The notes: generated by a model not told the origin, from the sequence alone. Positions 15,740 to 24,816 are shown, numbered from the stretch's first letter. The stretch is DNA of 34,867 bases from Nostoc sp. T09 (GCF_002154695.1 NZ_MTAV01000167.1:1-34867); one strand, 5' to 3'. A program made the numbers and translations.

Positions 15740-15934
15740 TTATTTCCGCTTGAATTTAAAGGTTATAGCGCCTTTACCCCCAGCTTTACCGCCAACGCCA
15801 AATAAGCTGATTTGTCCTTCGCCGTTAATTTCTACTCATAACTCGACTTCATCAAGCTGTATCTTAGATTCAGGTTGGTCAGCTTCATCAAGCATTGTGT
15901 TATTGATATCAAAAGGTATTGCCCACCTTACAAA
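15740..15934 (-). pseudogene. Pepco-like small protein remnant with in-frame TGA
   Basis: On the minus strand, from just after a TAA above 15934, the frame reads FVRWAIPFDINNTMLDEA, then DQPESKIQLDEVEL, a TGA at 15836-15838, then VEINGEGQISLFGVGGKAGG and KGAITFKFKRK before TAA 15740-15742. The Gly-rich strand ending ITFKFKR matches what I remember of the Pepco (peptidase-co-occurring) domain, whose genes sit beside caspase-like peptidases, as here. A start at ATG 15895 would give only 19 residues before the TGA. The N-terminal half expected in relatives is absent. Identity as Pepco is from memory and context; the interruption is plain in the sequence. Confidence 0.65.
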
Positions 15935-16009
15935 TTAGATTATCTCTACTGGGGGTGCGTAGGCTTAGCCCGTCGTAGACATCGCATATTCTCCTGATTT
16001 TGCAAAATC

Positions 16010-17845
16010 CTACTGCACTTTCCTAAACCACTCACTAATCCCATCCGCTAGCACTTTTGCCATCTTCTTCTGTTCCTGTGGGTTCACCACCTGCTCAAAT
16101 TCATTGGGATTACTCATAAAACCTAATTCCAGCAACACCGATGGCGCAGCAGTAGGACGTGTCAGCGCTAGGTTGTCCCAAAACACACCATAGGAAGGTC
16201 TGCCCAGATTTTTGACTACATAGTTATGCAAAAATAATGCTAGACTGTGTGCCTGGGTGTTATACCAAAAGGCTGCAAATCCCTTGATTTTTTCCGCATT
16301 ACCGTCATCGGGTAAAGAGTTGTGATGAATAGAAAGAGCGATCGCAGGTTCTTCTTTAGTAATAATTACTTGCCGTTCTCCTAAAGATACTTCTTTATCA
16401 TCCTCCCGTGTTAGCACCACTGTCGCCCCACGTTTCACCAATTCATCGCGCAGCAACTTAGAGACCACCAAGTTGACATCTTTTTCTAAATAGCCAGTTG
16501 GGCCACTGGCACCTGATTCTTTACCCCCATGTCCGGGATCGAGTAAAATCTTGATGCCGGATAAAGGTTTGCGTGTTTTGTCTTTGATGATAGGCGGATG
16601 ACGTAAAGCTAAAACTAGGCTCGTACCTTCGTATCTCAGCTGATATCCCCACTGTTGAGATTTTTTGAGATTAAAGGTGTATTTAACCTGTCCTGGAGCC
16701 ACCTGTTGCCAATCTAAGCGAGAAATTAGGGGACTATCATCCGTGCGCACAATATCTGTTTGGGCGGTGGTGTTGTAGAGTGTGAGGCTGAAAGAGCGAT
16801 CGCTTTGTTGTACGCGTACAGGCACAGGAACTTCAAGCGGGAAAACAATCTCCGTGGCGCTAGGGAGTTGTCGATAGCCGACACTGCGAATGATTGTACG
16901 TGGTGAGATAGCACCTGGTAAAACTTGGGTTTCTTTACTATTAATCCAAGCACCATAATCTAGGCGCAACCATTCACCTTCTTTCCCTGTGACTGTGGCT
17001 CTGGTTCCTTTAGGTAATGGTGTGAGCCTTGAATGGTCGGTACTTGGACCAGTGCGAGCTACGCCTGAGTCTGCTGTTACCTCAACAACGGGCAATTTTA
17101 TGGGTGTGAGAATTTCAATTTTGCCAGTACCTGACTGAGTTACAGTCTGACCGTTAAGTGTCAGGCGAAATTCTGGTTTACCCAAATCAATATTTTTACC
17201 GGAATCTGGAATAAGAGCACTGGAAAATATATTATTACCGTAAATTAGGGAGCTACTTTCGATTGGAGAATCAGGCTTTTGTGCTATGGTGCAACCCTCA
17301 TACCTTCCTGCGATAGACTGGTTAGCAGGTTGATTATTTCCCGTTAAGGCAGCCAAATTATTTGGTAGTTGTGCCTTGATGGGTTGGGGTGCAAGGGCAA
17401 TAGTTTGATTAGCCAGGTTAACAGAAACACTGGCGTTAGAGGGTGCGATCGCGCTAAAACAAATTAATTCCCCTGGTAGCCTGGCAATGTCGGCTGCTGG
17501 CGTAAGAGAATCTTTGGCAAAGGCTAAACCTTGTGGTAGCTGAGGCTGAGTGGTAAGTCTTGTCACCTTAATCTGAAGTTCTTGATTTTGGTGACGCACA
17601 GTAAACAAATTATCTCCCAATTGCAAGGGAAAACTTGGGGCAAAATGACCAGCCTTGCTGCGGGTAATTGGCTTACCATTAACCAACACTTGACCATCTG
17701 ATGGTGCAGTACCAAGAAAAAAGATTTTTTCCGCACTTGTTTGGTAGTTTGTATTGGGAAAAACAACTACAAGAGATGAATCTGCCAATGCTACTGAGGA
17801 GGTGACAATCAGGCTTAATATTACCAGTCCTACGAGTTTTTTCAC
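16010..17845 (-). CDS. N-acetylmuramoyl-L-alanine amidase (Amidase_3, AmiC-type)
   Basis: GTG 17845 is chosen because it puts a signal peptide (KKLVGLVILSLIVTSSVALA) at the N-terminus; an in-frame TTG at 17887 would add 14 residues. The 611-residue protein has an Ig-like N-terminal domain (about 25-100), an SH3b-like domain (about 255-312: GVARTGPS to WLRLDYGAWI) and an AMIN-like beta domain (about 320-415). The C-terminal zinc amidase has His439 (DPGHGG), Glu454 (LEKD), His507 (SIHHN) and catalytic Glu573 (LLELGF). It cuts the bond between MurNAc and the stem peptide in the periplasm. In heterocystous cyanobacteria related AmiC enzymes drill septal nanopores, but this gene lacks the tandem amidase neighbour I would expect of amiC1/amiC2. 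It is divergent from pyrG. Confidence 0.93.
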   Translation of the reverse strand: MKKLVGLVILSLIVTSSVALADSSLVVVFPNTNYQTSAEKIFFLGTAPSDGQVLVNGKPITRSKAGHFAPSFPLQLGDNLFTVRHQNQELQIKVTRLTTQPQLPQGLAFAKDSLTPAADIARLPGELICFSAIAPSNASVSVNLANQTIALAPQPIKAQLPNNLAALTGNNQPANQSIAGRYEGCTIAQKPDSPIESSSLIYGNNIFSSALIPDSGKNIDLGKPEFRLTLNGQTVTQSGTGKIEILTPIKLPVVEVTADSGVARTGPSTDHSRLTPLPKGTRATVTGKEGEWLRLDYGAWINSKETQVLPGAISPRTIIRSVGYRQLPSATEIVFPLEVPVPVRVQQSDRSFSLTLYNTTAQTDIVRTDDSPLISRLDWQQVAPGQVKYTFNLKKSQQWGYQLRYEGTSLVLALRHPPIIKDKTRKPLSGIKILLDPGHGGKESGASGPTGYLEKDVNLVVSKLLRDELVKRGATVVLTREDDKEVSLGERQVIITKEEPAIALSIHHNSLPDDGNAEKIKGFAAFWYNTQAHSLALFLHNYVVKNLGRPSYGVFWDNLALTRPTAAPSVLLELGFMSNPNEFEQVVNPQEQKKMAKVLADGISEWFRKVQ

Positions 17846-17906
17846 AGCGAGATCACAGAAGATTTCACAATAGTTACTGTGGCACAATGACGGGATGTAT
17901 TTTTAG

Positions 17907-19553
<1,647 letters not shown>

Positions 19554-19567
19554 CATTGCTACGCGGA

Positions 19568-19595
19568 AGTCAAAAGTTAAAAGTCAAAAGTCAAA
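19568..19595. repeat. Heptanucleotide tandem repeat (STRR)
   Basis: Four tandem heptamers, AGTCAAA, AGTTAAA, AGTCAAA, AGTCAAA, follow the pyrG stop by 14 bp. This is the short tandemly repeated repetitive sequence type known from heterocystous cyanobacteria. The rest of the 276-bp spacer up to 19829 shows no gene; it should contain the promoter of the next gene. Confidence 0.8.
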
Positions 19596-19829
19596 AAGCT
19601 GATAGATATAGACTTGTTGTCTATCCTATAGACCCATGATGGTGACAATAATTTTTGTGAACGGCTGACACTGAACTCATAAGGTATAGCATCTTTATTC
19701 CCACCGTGCTGTACTAGTGTAAGCTGACAACAGTAATCTAAAATTCACAATCAACAGCAGCTTTTTTGCGATTTAAATTGTGAATTTTTCTAAAGGAACA
19801 GCGACATCACGGGGACTTGAGGAGATTTT

Positions 19830-20252
19830 GTGGCGTACTGGGTGAAAATCCTTTACGAGAGGAAAAAATACGTAGTCAATTTTGACCGTATTAATGCCTT
19901 TTGTTATGAACAAAACGGCAGAGTTACCTTTTGGCTACCCGATTCTGCTATTCCTATTGTGATTAACCCACAAAGTAATCCGCAAGACTATGAAAAGATT
20001 TTGCAATACATAGAACGTGTGACTGGTTTGGAACTAGAAGATGCCTATTGGGTGAAAATTATTTATGAAAACGATCAATATGTAATTAACCTCAATTGCA
20101 TTAGTTCCTTTTGCCAAGAATCCAACGGCAGGATAACTTTTTGGTTACCTGATGGTACTATTCCCATCATCATCAATCCCGCGAGTAATCCAGAGTCTTA
20201 TCAAAAAGTTTTGCAATACGTTCAGAAAGCAACAGGATATTCTTTGTCTTAA
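19830..20252 (+). CDS. Unknown protein made of two 70-residue repeats
   Basis: The 140-residue protein starts at GTG 19830, decided by GAGGAG at 19818-19823 six bases upstream. It consists of two tandem copies, residues 2-71 and 72-140, identical at 41 of 69 aligned positions by hand count. Each has AYWVKI-x-YE, then FC-x-E-x-NGR, TFWLPD, IPI-x-INP-x-SNP and a helical Y-x-K-x-LQY tail. One cysteine per repeat is conserved (Cys25 and Cys95). There is no signal peptide and no transmembrane segment. The pattern suggests two small alpha/beta domains packed as a pseudo-dimer. I recognise no named family. It is alone on its strand, 276 bp after pyrG. Confidence 0.85.
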   Translation: MAYWVKILYERKKYVVNFDRINAFCYEQNGRVTFWLPDSAIPIVINPQSNPQDYEKILQYIERVTGLELEDAYWVKIIYENDQYVINLNCISSFCQESNGRITFWLPDGTIPIIINPASNPESYQKVLQYVQKATGYSLS

Positions 20253-20367
20253 ATGTTGAGGCGAGGACAGAGGGTACAAGGAAGGAGAGAGTTTTAAGGT
20301 ATGTCTTTTTGCCTTGCCCAATTGAAAGCCTCCACAAAATCAAAGATTTGGTAGTCTTCAATCAGCG

Positions 20368-20407
20368 AAAAGTTCTGAGGGAGGGTTTCCCTCCGCAGGA
20401 AACTTTT
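20368..20407. terminator. Strong hairpin between convergent genes
   Basis: GGAGGG (20380-20385) and CCCTCC (20389-20394) pair around a TTT loop, and AAAAGTT (20368-20374) pairs with AACTTTT (20401-20407) outside. It lies between the plus gene ending at 20252 and the minus gene ending at 20466, with A- and T-rich flanks on both sides, so it could terminate both transcripts. The same sequence style recurs as an interspersed hairpin in Nostoc genomes. Confidence 0.6.
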
Positions 20408-20465
20408 CAAGGCAGTGGTGGGTTGAGAGCAAACACTGATTGCTACCTTCTGCCTTTCTCTTGTA

Positions 20466-20861
20466 CTAGACACTTTGAGTATTACCGTTGGCTGCTTTTT
20501 CTGCGTTAGCTTTTAAACGGCTAATAGTACTTCTGCGGATGCGTTCACTTTTACGTACACCACCCGCCATCTCATATTCGTGGCTATCTTTGCCGTATTT
20601 AACGGCAACTCCCAGTAGCATGTGAGCAGAGAGATCGCTCAAGATTTTCTCTAATTCTTTAATCTCGCTTTTGTAAGCATCAACCACGCACACAGCAGTA
20701 TTATAAGACTGGATTTTACTGCGCAATTTCTCTATTATCTGTGTCATATTTTCCAAGTTGCGATTATTCCCAAAATCTATGTTTGGATCAATCGCCTTGA
20801 GTCCATAGGTTCTTAATACAGCTTTTTCTAAAACACGTGATTTCTGTTTTTGACGAGGCAT
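20466..20861 (-). CDS. Small conserved-looking cyanobacterial protein, unknown
   Basis: This 131-residue soluble protein begins with the basic MPRQKQKSRVLEKA. It is mainly helical (about 35-85, a likely coiled coil with IIEKLRSKIQ and SEIKELEKILSDL). It ends in a segment YGKDSHEYEMAGGVRKSERI followed by basic residues. Tails of the type EYE-x-AGG-x-R-x-S-x-R occur in several uncharacterised cyanobacterial small proteins that I recall. The basic ends suggest contact with nucleic acid, but this is inference. It is isolated, with the hairpin at 20368-20407 just 3' of it. Confidence 0.75.
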   Translation of the reverse strand: MPRQKQKSRVLEKAVLRTYGLKAIDPNIDFGNNRNLENMTQIIEKLRSKIQSYNTAVCVVDAYKSEIKELEKILSDLSAHMLLGVAVKYGKDSHEYEMAGGVRKSERIRRSTISRLKANAEKAANGNTQSV

Positions 20862-21229
20862 AGGTGTCTCCCTTGTATAGTGTTTTAAAGCTAGCTTGCC
20901 TTAGCGAAGCTGCATTTCGGTTCAGCAATATACACAAACATTTGCGATTTTTATAACAAAATTTTTAAGTAATTTTACGAAGATAATTTGAACGTAAGGG
21001 CGCGAGGTAATGACAAAACTTGTTGTCCTAACGACAAAGGTTGCGGAAGTGCGATCGCAATATCAGGAACAGTCAACTGCGATCGCTGTTTAAAACGTTT
21101 TGATGTTGGTAAGAAAAGCTGATTTTGAAAACGCAATCGCAAATCAGTGAAAAGTAAAACAAAATCCTTGAGATCAAGCAATTCAGCCTGCGGGCGGTTG
21201 TTGAATATCAAGCTAGTATTTGTATTAAC
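20862..21229. other. Spacer with a doubtful 78-codon minus-strand ORF
   Basis: The 368-bp stretch holds an open frame at 20975-21211 (minus, TTG start, product ending QVLSLPRALTFKLSS) that begins 18 bp after the stop of the RNA ligase-like gene. It has no ribosome site, contains two HIP1 sites and matches nothing I know. It could be a small co-transcribed gene, a degraded remnant or chance. The rest (20862-20974) is AT-rich with no visible feature. Confidence 0.25.
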
Positions 21230-21781
21230 TCATCGTTCATCAGCTAAAAAACCGAACTCCGATTTAATATTCCAACGCCTACCGTCGTGAATTAATAACG
21301 TCAATTTGTCAGCAGTAAACTCAAAATGTAACTGCCGATTTTCAAATTCTGGCCAAGCAGCTTTAAAGTTCTGTCGCGTTAAGTCCCGAAATGCCACTGT
21401 CATGTGGGGTGCAAAGGGGCGAGATTTGCCAACTTTGTCTACAATACCCAAGTTTGCTTCTACATACGCCATTAAATCTGCTTGCAAGGTCAACAGTTCT
21501 TCGCTTCTCACTACATCTATATAGATGACGCGGGGTATAAAGGCAGCAAACCCACTGAGTGTAATCGGTATTGACTGTTGCTTACTAGCAAACTCCGTGA
21601 GGGATGCTTCTATCCGTGACACATCGCTATCTGCCCATTCAAAGGGCGGTTGCAGCGTAATGTGGGGTGGGGATTTTTGCGCGTGTTGGCTGGCGTAATT
21701 ATCAGCGAAGTACTGCTTGATTTGGTTAGCGTAATCTTGAATGTCTTGTGGTGGTAGCAAGGCAATGAAAAAGCGGCTCAT
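21230..21781 (-). CDS. 2'-5' RNA ligase / cyclic phosphodiesterase family protein
   Basis: The 183-residue protein has the two HxT motifs of the 2H phosphoesterase superfamily: His40-Ile-Thr42 in PPHITL and His126-Met-Thr128 in APHMTV, spaced as in bacterial LigT/ThpR proteins. It opens with MSRFFIALLPP, the family's usual first strand. Members open 2',3'-cyclic phosphates or join 2'-5' tRNA halves in vitro, and their physiological role is unsettled. The ATG at 21781 is preceded directly by three ATTTTGG heptamers (21785-21805) instead of a ribosome site, so translation may be leaderless or weak. Confidence 0.9.
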   Translation of the reverse strand: MSRFFIALLPPQDIQDYANQIKQYFADNYASQHAQKSPPHITLQPPFEWADSDVSRIEASLTEFASKQQSIPITLSGFAAFIPRVIYIDVVRSEELLTLQADLMAYVEANLGIVDKVGKSRPFAPHMTVAFRDLTRQNFKAAWPEFENRQLHFEFTADKLTLLIHDGRRWNIKSEFGFLADER

Positions 21782-21784
21782 TCA

Positions 21785-21805
21785 ATTTTGGATTTTGGAT
21801 TTTGG
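21785..21805. repeat. Heptamer STRR abutting the RNA ligase start codon
   Basis: Three tandem ATTTTGG units (CCAAAAT on the minus strand) lie 3 bp before the minus-strand ATG at 21781. The minus-strand heptamer is the same one that occurs inside nifJ at 34007-34041. Confidence 0.85.
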
Positions 21806-21891
21806 GCTTTAAATTAACATTGCGCAGCAAATACTTGTTGGAGAATATTACAACTAGATTACGATACAAAAATTCAAGAGGTTGCAAGTAA

Positions 21892-22158
21892 ATGCCTTGG
21901 TTTGTGAAAATTGAAGCAGGCAAAGTCGATAAACCTACCTTTGACCAACACGTACCCGCCCATAAAGCTTACGTTCAGGATTTGATTTCCAAAGGACACA
22001 AAGCCAAAACAGGTTATTGGGCAGAATTCGGAGGCGGGATGATGCTGTTTGAGGCAGGCTCGATGGAAGAAGCCAAAGCCATTGTAGCCCTTGACCCATT
22101 GGTAAAAAATGGTTGTGTGAATTATCAGTTACACGAATGGCGAATTGTTATGGAATAA
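21892..22158 (+). CDS. YciI family protein
   Basis: This is an 88-residue stand-alone YCII-like domain (ferredoxin-like alpha/beta fold). It starts MPWFVKIEAGKVDKPTFDQH and carries conserved-type histidines at HVPAHKAYV (His20, His24), the GGGMMLFEAGSMEEAKAIV strand-helix and the DPLVKNG turn. YciI proteins bind small ligands at a His/Asp pocket, and some are dehalogenase- or muconolactone-isomerase-like. No definite substrate is known for this type. It is divergent from the RNA ligase-like gene, and the SRP RNA begins about 40 bp after its stop. Confidence 0.9.
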   Translation: MPWFVKIEAGKVDKPTFDQHVPAHKAYVQDLISKGHKAKTGYWAEFGGGMMLFEAGSMEEAKAIVALDPLVKNGCVNYQLHEWRIVME

Positions 22159-22195
22159 CACTCAATTACTGATTTTTAGTGTTATGCTGTTAATA

Positions 22196-22299
22196 GACCT
22201 GGACCTATGCGACTTCAACGCCCAAATCTTGTCAGGACCGGAAGGTAGCAGCAATACGGGATGCTTGTGGTAGGCGTAGACTCCGGGTCGCCCTATTTG
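22196..22299 (+). ncRNA. ffs: Signal recognition particle RNA (bacterial 4.5S type)
   Basis: The universally conserved apical loop is explicit: GTCAGGACCGGAAGGTAGCAG at 22231-22251, containing the GGAA tetraloop and the asymmetric loop that bind Ffh. The ends pair: GCGAC (22209-22213) with GTCGC (22287-22291), and CGCC with GGCG further in, which supports a hairpin of about 95-105 nt. TATGCT at 22183-22188 fits a -10 box about 7-8 nt before the proposed 5' end. The exact ends are estimates. It guides membrane-protein ribosomes to FtsY. Confidence 0.92.
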
Positions 22300-22317
22300 T
22301 AGGAGCGTTCAGCAGCA

Positions 22318-22707
22318 ATGCCTGGTTTTGGAGATATTGTTCAAAAAGCTTTTTACCTCGGTGTTGGGTTAGCTTCTTACGCGGGTGAGAAAGCAGGGGG
22401 AAAATTAGCCGAACTGCGATCGCAAGTCCAAAAACTGGCAGATGAAATGGTGGCAAAGGGCGAAATGACAACGGATGAAGCCCGTCGCTTTGTCGAAGAT
22501 ATGATGAAGCAAGCTCAACAGCCCCAATCATCTGGTGCAGCCACAGACAAAACACAGCCTGCTGAACCTCGCCGCATCGAAATTTTAGAGGAAGATGAAC
22601 AGCCAACGGCCAAAGATTCCTCAAGCGATGATGATGATGTAAATGGATTGCGCTCCCAAGTGCTAGAACTGCAAGAAGAATTAAAACGGCTACAACGCGA
22701 TGAGTAA
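22318..22707 (+). CDS. Phasin-like cyanobacterial protein
   Basis: The 129-residue protein begins MPGFGDIVQKAFYLGVGLAS, followed by an amphipathic helix AGEKAGGKLAELRSQVQKLA and EARRFVEDMMKQAQQ. An acidic, disordered middle (ILEEDEQP then SSSDDDDV) and a C-terminal coiled coil (LRSQVLELQEELKRLQRDE) complete it. Databases usually call this arrangement phasin family in cyanobacteria, but no polyhydroxybutyrate genes are in the window, so a granule role is unproven. It starts 20-30 bp after the SRP RNA and may share its transcript. TAGGAG at 22301-22306 could be its ribosome site, about 11 bp upstream. Confidence 0.85.
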   Translation: MPGFGDIVQKAFYLGVGLASYAGEKAGGKLAELRSQVQKLADEMVAKGEMTTDEARRFVEDMMKQAQQPQSSGAATDKTQPAEPRRIEILEEDEQPTAKDSSSDDDDVNGLRSQVLELQEELKRLQRDE

Positions 22708-22838
22708 CCAATAGCAGAAATTTAGCAACCGTTCAAAATATAGTAAATTTTTGAATATACTTTGTCTAGGATCTACCTAGTACTTCCAGCCAGGTCACAC
22801 TGAGCGCTCTATTCATAGCCAGTAAAGGCGTCAAGTTT

Positions 22839-23234
22839 ATGGACAAGTGGCAGAAAGATTTGATGGACATCATTGAGACAGTGGCCGTTGAAGTAGAGCA
22901 CTTTTTCCTCGGAATGAGTGACATGGTAGATGCTTTTTTAGAAATTACAGAAGAAATTACAGAACAAGTACAAACTACAATTGCCACTGAAGTTGACCAG
23001 TATTTACACGACCTAGCCGAACCAATGATGGAGGTTTACTGGGAATTAGAAGACGTAGTGGCAGATGTAGATCCGGGTTTTCCTTATCCAGTTGAACCCA
23101 CACTAGAAAAAAACCCCGCCTGCGTTGGTTGCACTCACTACCACGGTCAAGTGTATGGTGGTAATTTGTTAGTTTGTGCCATGCATCCCCACGGCTGGGA
23201 TGATAATAATTGTCCAGACTGGGAACAGGAGTAG
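22839..23234 (+). CDS. Helical protein with C-terminal Cys/His cluster, unknown
   Basis: The 131-residue protein has an N-terminal two-thirds that is acidic and helical (MDKWQKDLMDIIETVAVEVE to EVYWELEDVVADV). The C-terminal third carries CVGCTHYHGQVYGGNLLVC, AMHPHGW and NCPDW: four cysteines and several histidines, in a pattern that could bind zinc or an iron-sulfur cluster. I recall such proteins as conserved in cyanobacteria but with no assigned role. There is no signal peptide. ATG 22839 lacks a clear ribosome site. The upstream 130 bp probably carry its own promoter, and queF follows after a repeat-rich spacer. Confidence 0.8.
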   Translation: MDKWQKDLMDIIETVAVEVEHFFLGMSDMVDAFLEITEEITEQVQTTIATEVDQYLHDLAEPMMEVYWELEDVVADVDPGFPYPVEPTLEKNPACVGCTHYHGQVYGGNLLVCAMHPHGWDDNNCPDWEQE

Positions 23235-23235
23235 A

Positions 23236-23373
23236 AGGGGATGAGGGAGGAGTGTGGGGAGGGAGGGGAGAGAGGAGAGAAATGAACCAAACTTAGCTCT
23301 CTCACACCTCCCACACCCCTTGTTTGCCCAATGATAAATGATAAATAACAACTGACAAATGACAACTGACACT
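23236..23373. repeat. Purine/pyrimidine tract and TGACAAA heptamers before queF
   Basis: A G-rich purine run (about 23236-23282) can pair in part with the pyrimidine run CTCCCACACCCC (about 23307-23320), giving a large imperfect hairpin. Next come six heptamers of a TGAyAAA type (TGATAAA twice, TAACAAC, TGACAAA, TGACAAC, TGACACT; 23332-23373). They run across the queF start codon at 23359. Confidence 0.75.
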
Positions 23374-23757
23374 AAAGAAATTAAGTACGGCGAACGCGAG
23401 ATTGCGGAGGGACAACTAATTACTTTTCCAAATCCGCGTGTGGGTAGGCGATATGACATTAGCATTACTTTGCCGGAGTTTACCTGTAAATGTCCGTTTT
23501 CCGGTTACCCCGATTTTGCGACGATTTATATTAGCTATGTCCCTGATGAGCGAGTAGTGGAATTAAAAGCACTCAAGCTTTACATTAACAGTTACCGCGA
23601 TCGCTACATTTCCCACGAAGAGTCTGCCAATCAAATTCTCGATGATTTTGTTGCCGCTTGCGATCCTTTAGAAGCAACGGTAAAAGCAGATTTTACTCCC
23701 CGTGGTAATGTGCATACAGTGGTGGAAGTGCGGCATCAGAAGCCAGCGAATCAGTAA
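23359..23757 (+). CDS. queF: NADPH-dependent 7-cyano-7-deazaguanine reductase (QueF)
   Basis: This is the 132-residue, short (type I, unimodular) QueF of the tunnelling-fold superfamily. It reduces preQ0 to preQ1 for queuosine in tRNA. Visible residues are nucleophile Cys45 in CKCPFSG, Asp52 in PDFATIYISY, the NADPH/substrate strand VVELKALKLYINSYRDR (Glu68) and SHEES (His86). The C-terminus RGNVHTVVEVRH is typical. The start codon and first residues (MTTDT) are encoded by heptamer repeats, and no ribosome site is visible, so the repeat array may have rebuilt this start. It converges on pstS, with six bases between the stops. Confidence 0.96.
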   Translation: MTTDTKEIKYGEREIAEGQLITFPNPRVGRRYDISITLPEFTCKCPFSGYPDFATIYISYVPDERVVELKALKLYINSYRDRYISHEESANQILDDFVAACDPLEATVKADFTPRGNVHTVVEVRHQKPANQ

Positions 23758-23763
23758 TATCGT

Positions 23764-24816
23764 TTACTTAGAAATATTCTTCGCCGCAGACTGCACCTGA
23801 ACCACAACTTTTTTAGACAGAGGAATATATCCTAATTCCACACTGGATTCTTGTCCTTCAGTCACAGCCCAGTCAACAAAGTTTTTTAGCGCTTGGGCTT
23901 TGACTGAATCTTGATATTGTTTATAAGTTAGCAGCCAGGTATAAGTGACAATCGGATAGGAATTGGCACTTGTAGGATCGGCAATAAAAGCAATCAAGCT
24001 ATTATTGGGTAATTTTACCGCCTCTAAGGTTTTAGCTACCGATTCTGGTGTGGGGATGATGTAATTACCAGATTTATTTTCTAAAGCCGCTACAGATAGT
24101 TGATTGTGAGTGGCGTAGACATACTCAACATAGCCAATAGCGCCTGGAGTTTGTTGAATCTGGGCAGAAACGCCTTCATTACCCTTAGCAGCAATTCCCA
24201 CTGGCCATTCTACAGCCCTACCAGCCCCGACTTTATTATTCCATTCTGGACTGATAGCACTAAGGTGTTGTGTTAAAACGCTGGTTGTCCCGCTACCATC
24301 AGTTCGGTGTACGACTTTAATTGGTAGATTAGGCAAATTTACGCCTGGATTAGCTGCTGCTATTCGAGGATCGTTCCATTTTCTAATTTTTCCTAAAAAG
24401 ATACTTGTGTAAACTTGGCGTGATAGCCTTAGACCAGTTGGCAGATTGGGTAAATTGTAAGCTAGCACTATTGAACTAGCAGTCATGGGTAAAGCGATGA
24501 CTCCCCTTTTTACTTGAGCTGCTTGTTCATGTGTAATTCCCACATCACTGGCGGCAAAGTCTACAGTACCTTGGATGAGTTGTTGCACTCCTACACTGCT
24601 TCCTAGGGATTGATAGTTAATTTCTACATTGGGATTTCGTTGGTTGTAATCTACAATCCAGCGCTGGTATAAAGGTGCTGGAAAACTTGCCCCAGCACCC
24701 ATAAGAGAAACAGTCTTGGTATTTCTAGAATCAGCAGCGCAGGAAGCAATACTCAACGAAACAGCGATTAAGGGTACAAGACAAGCCCATCGCTTAAATT
24801 GAAGTTGAGCAGACAT
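23764..24816 (-). CDS. pstS: Phosphate ABC transporter substrate-binding lipoprotein (PstS)
   Basis: The ATG at 24816 (350 residues) is preferred to a TTG at 24834. A lipoprotein signal peptide ends in the lipobox SIASC (Cys26), so the protein should be lipid-anchored in the periplasm. PstS features are GAGASFPAPLYQRW at the mature start, SLGSSVGVQQL, DFAASDVGIT and RTDGSGTT, which together form the phosphate pocket. It delivers phosphate to the PstCAB permease, but pstC, pstA and pstB are absent here, so this is an orphan copy. I found no convincing Pho box (spaced CTTAACCT-like octamers) in the 200 bp upstream. Confidence 0.94.
   Translation of the reverse strand: MSAQLQFKRWACLVPLIAVSLSIASCAADSRNTKTVSLMGAGASFPAPLYQRWIVDYNQRNPNVEINYQSLGSSVGVQQLIQGTVDFAASDVGITHEQAAQVKRGVIALPMTASSIVLAYNLPNLPTGLRLSRQVYTSIFLGKIRKWNDPRIAAANPGVNLPNLPIKVVHRTDGSGTTSVLTQHLSAISPEWNNKVGAGRAVEWPVGIAAKGNEGVSAQIQQTPGAIGYVEYVYATHNQLSVAALENKSGNYIIPTPESVAKTLEAVKLPNNSLIAFIADPTSANSYPIVTYTWLLTYKQYQDSVKAQALKNFVDWAVTEGQESSVELGYIPLSKKVVVQVQSAAKNISK

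Noticed and set aside
16010-17845. Assignment as amiC1 or amiC2 of the nanopore-forming pair
   Set aside because: Domain content fits AmiC-type enzymes, but there is only one amidase here and no tandem partner, so the specific symbol is not supported.
22232-22711. Minus-strand ORF of 159 codons over ffs and the phasin-like gene
   Set aside because: It is antisense to a clear SRP RNA and a well-supported coding gene; its composition (His/Leu/Arg rich) is typical of a shadow frame.
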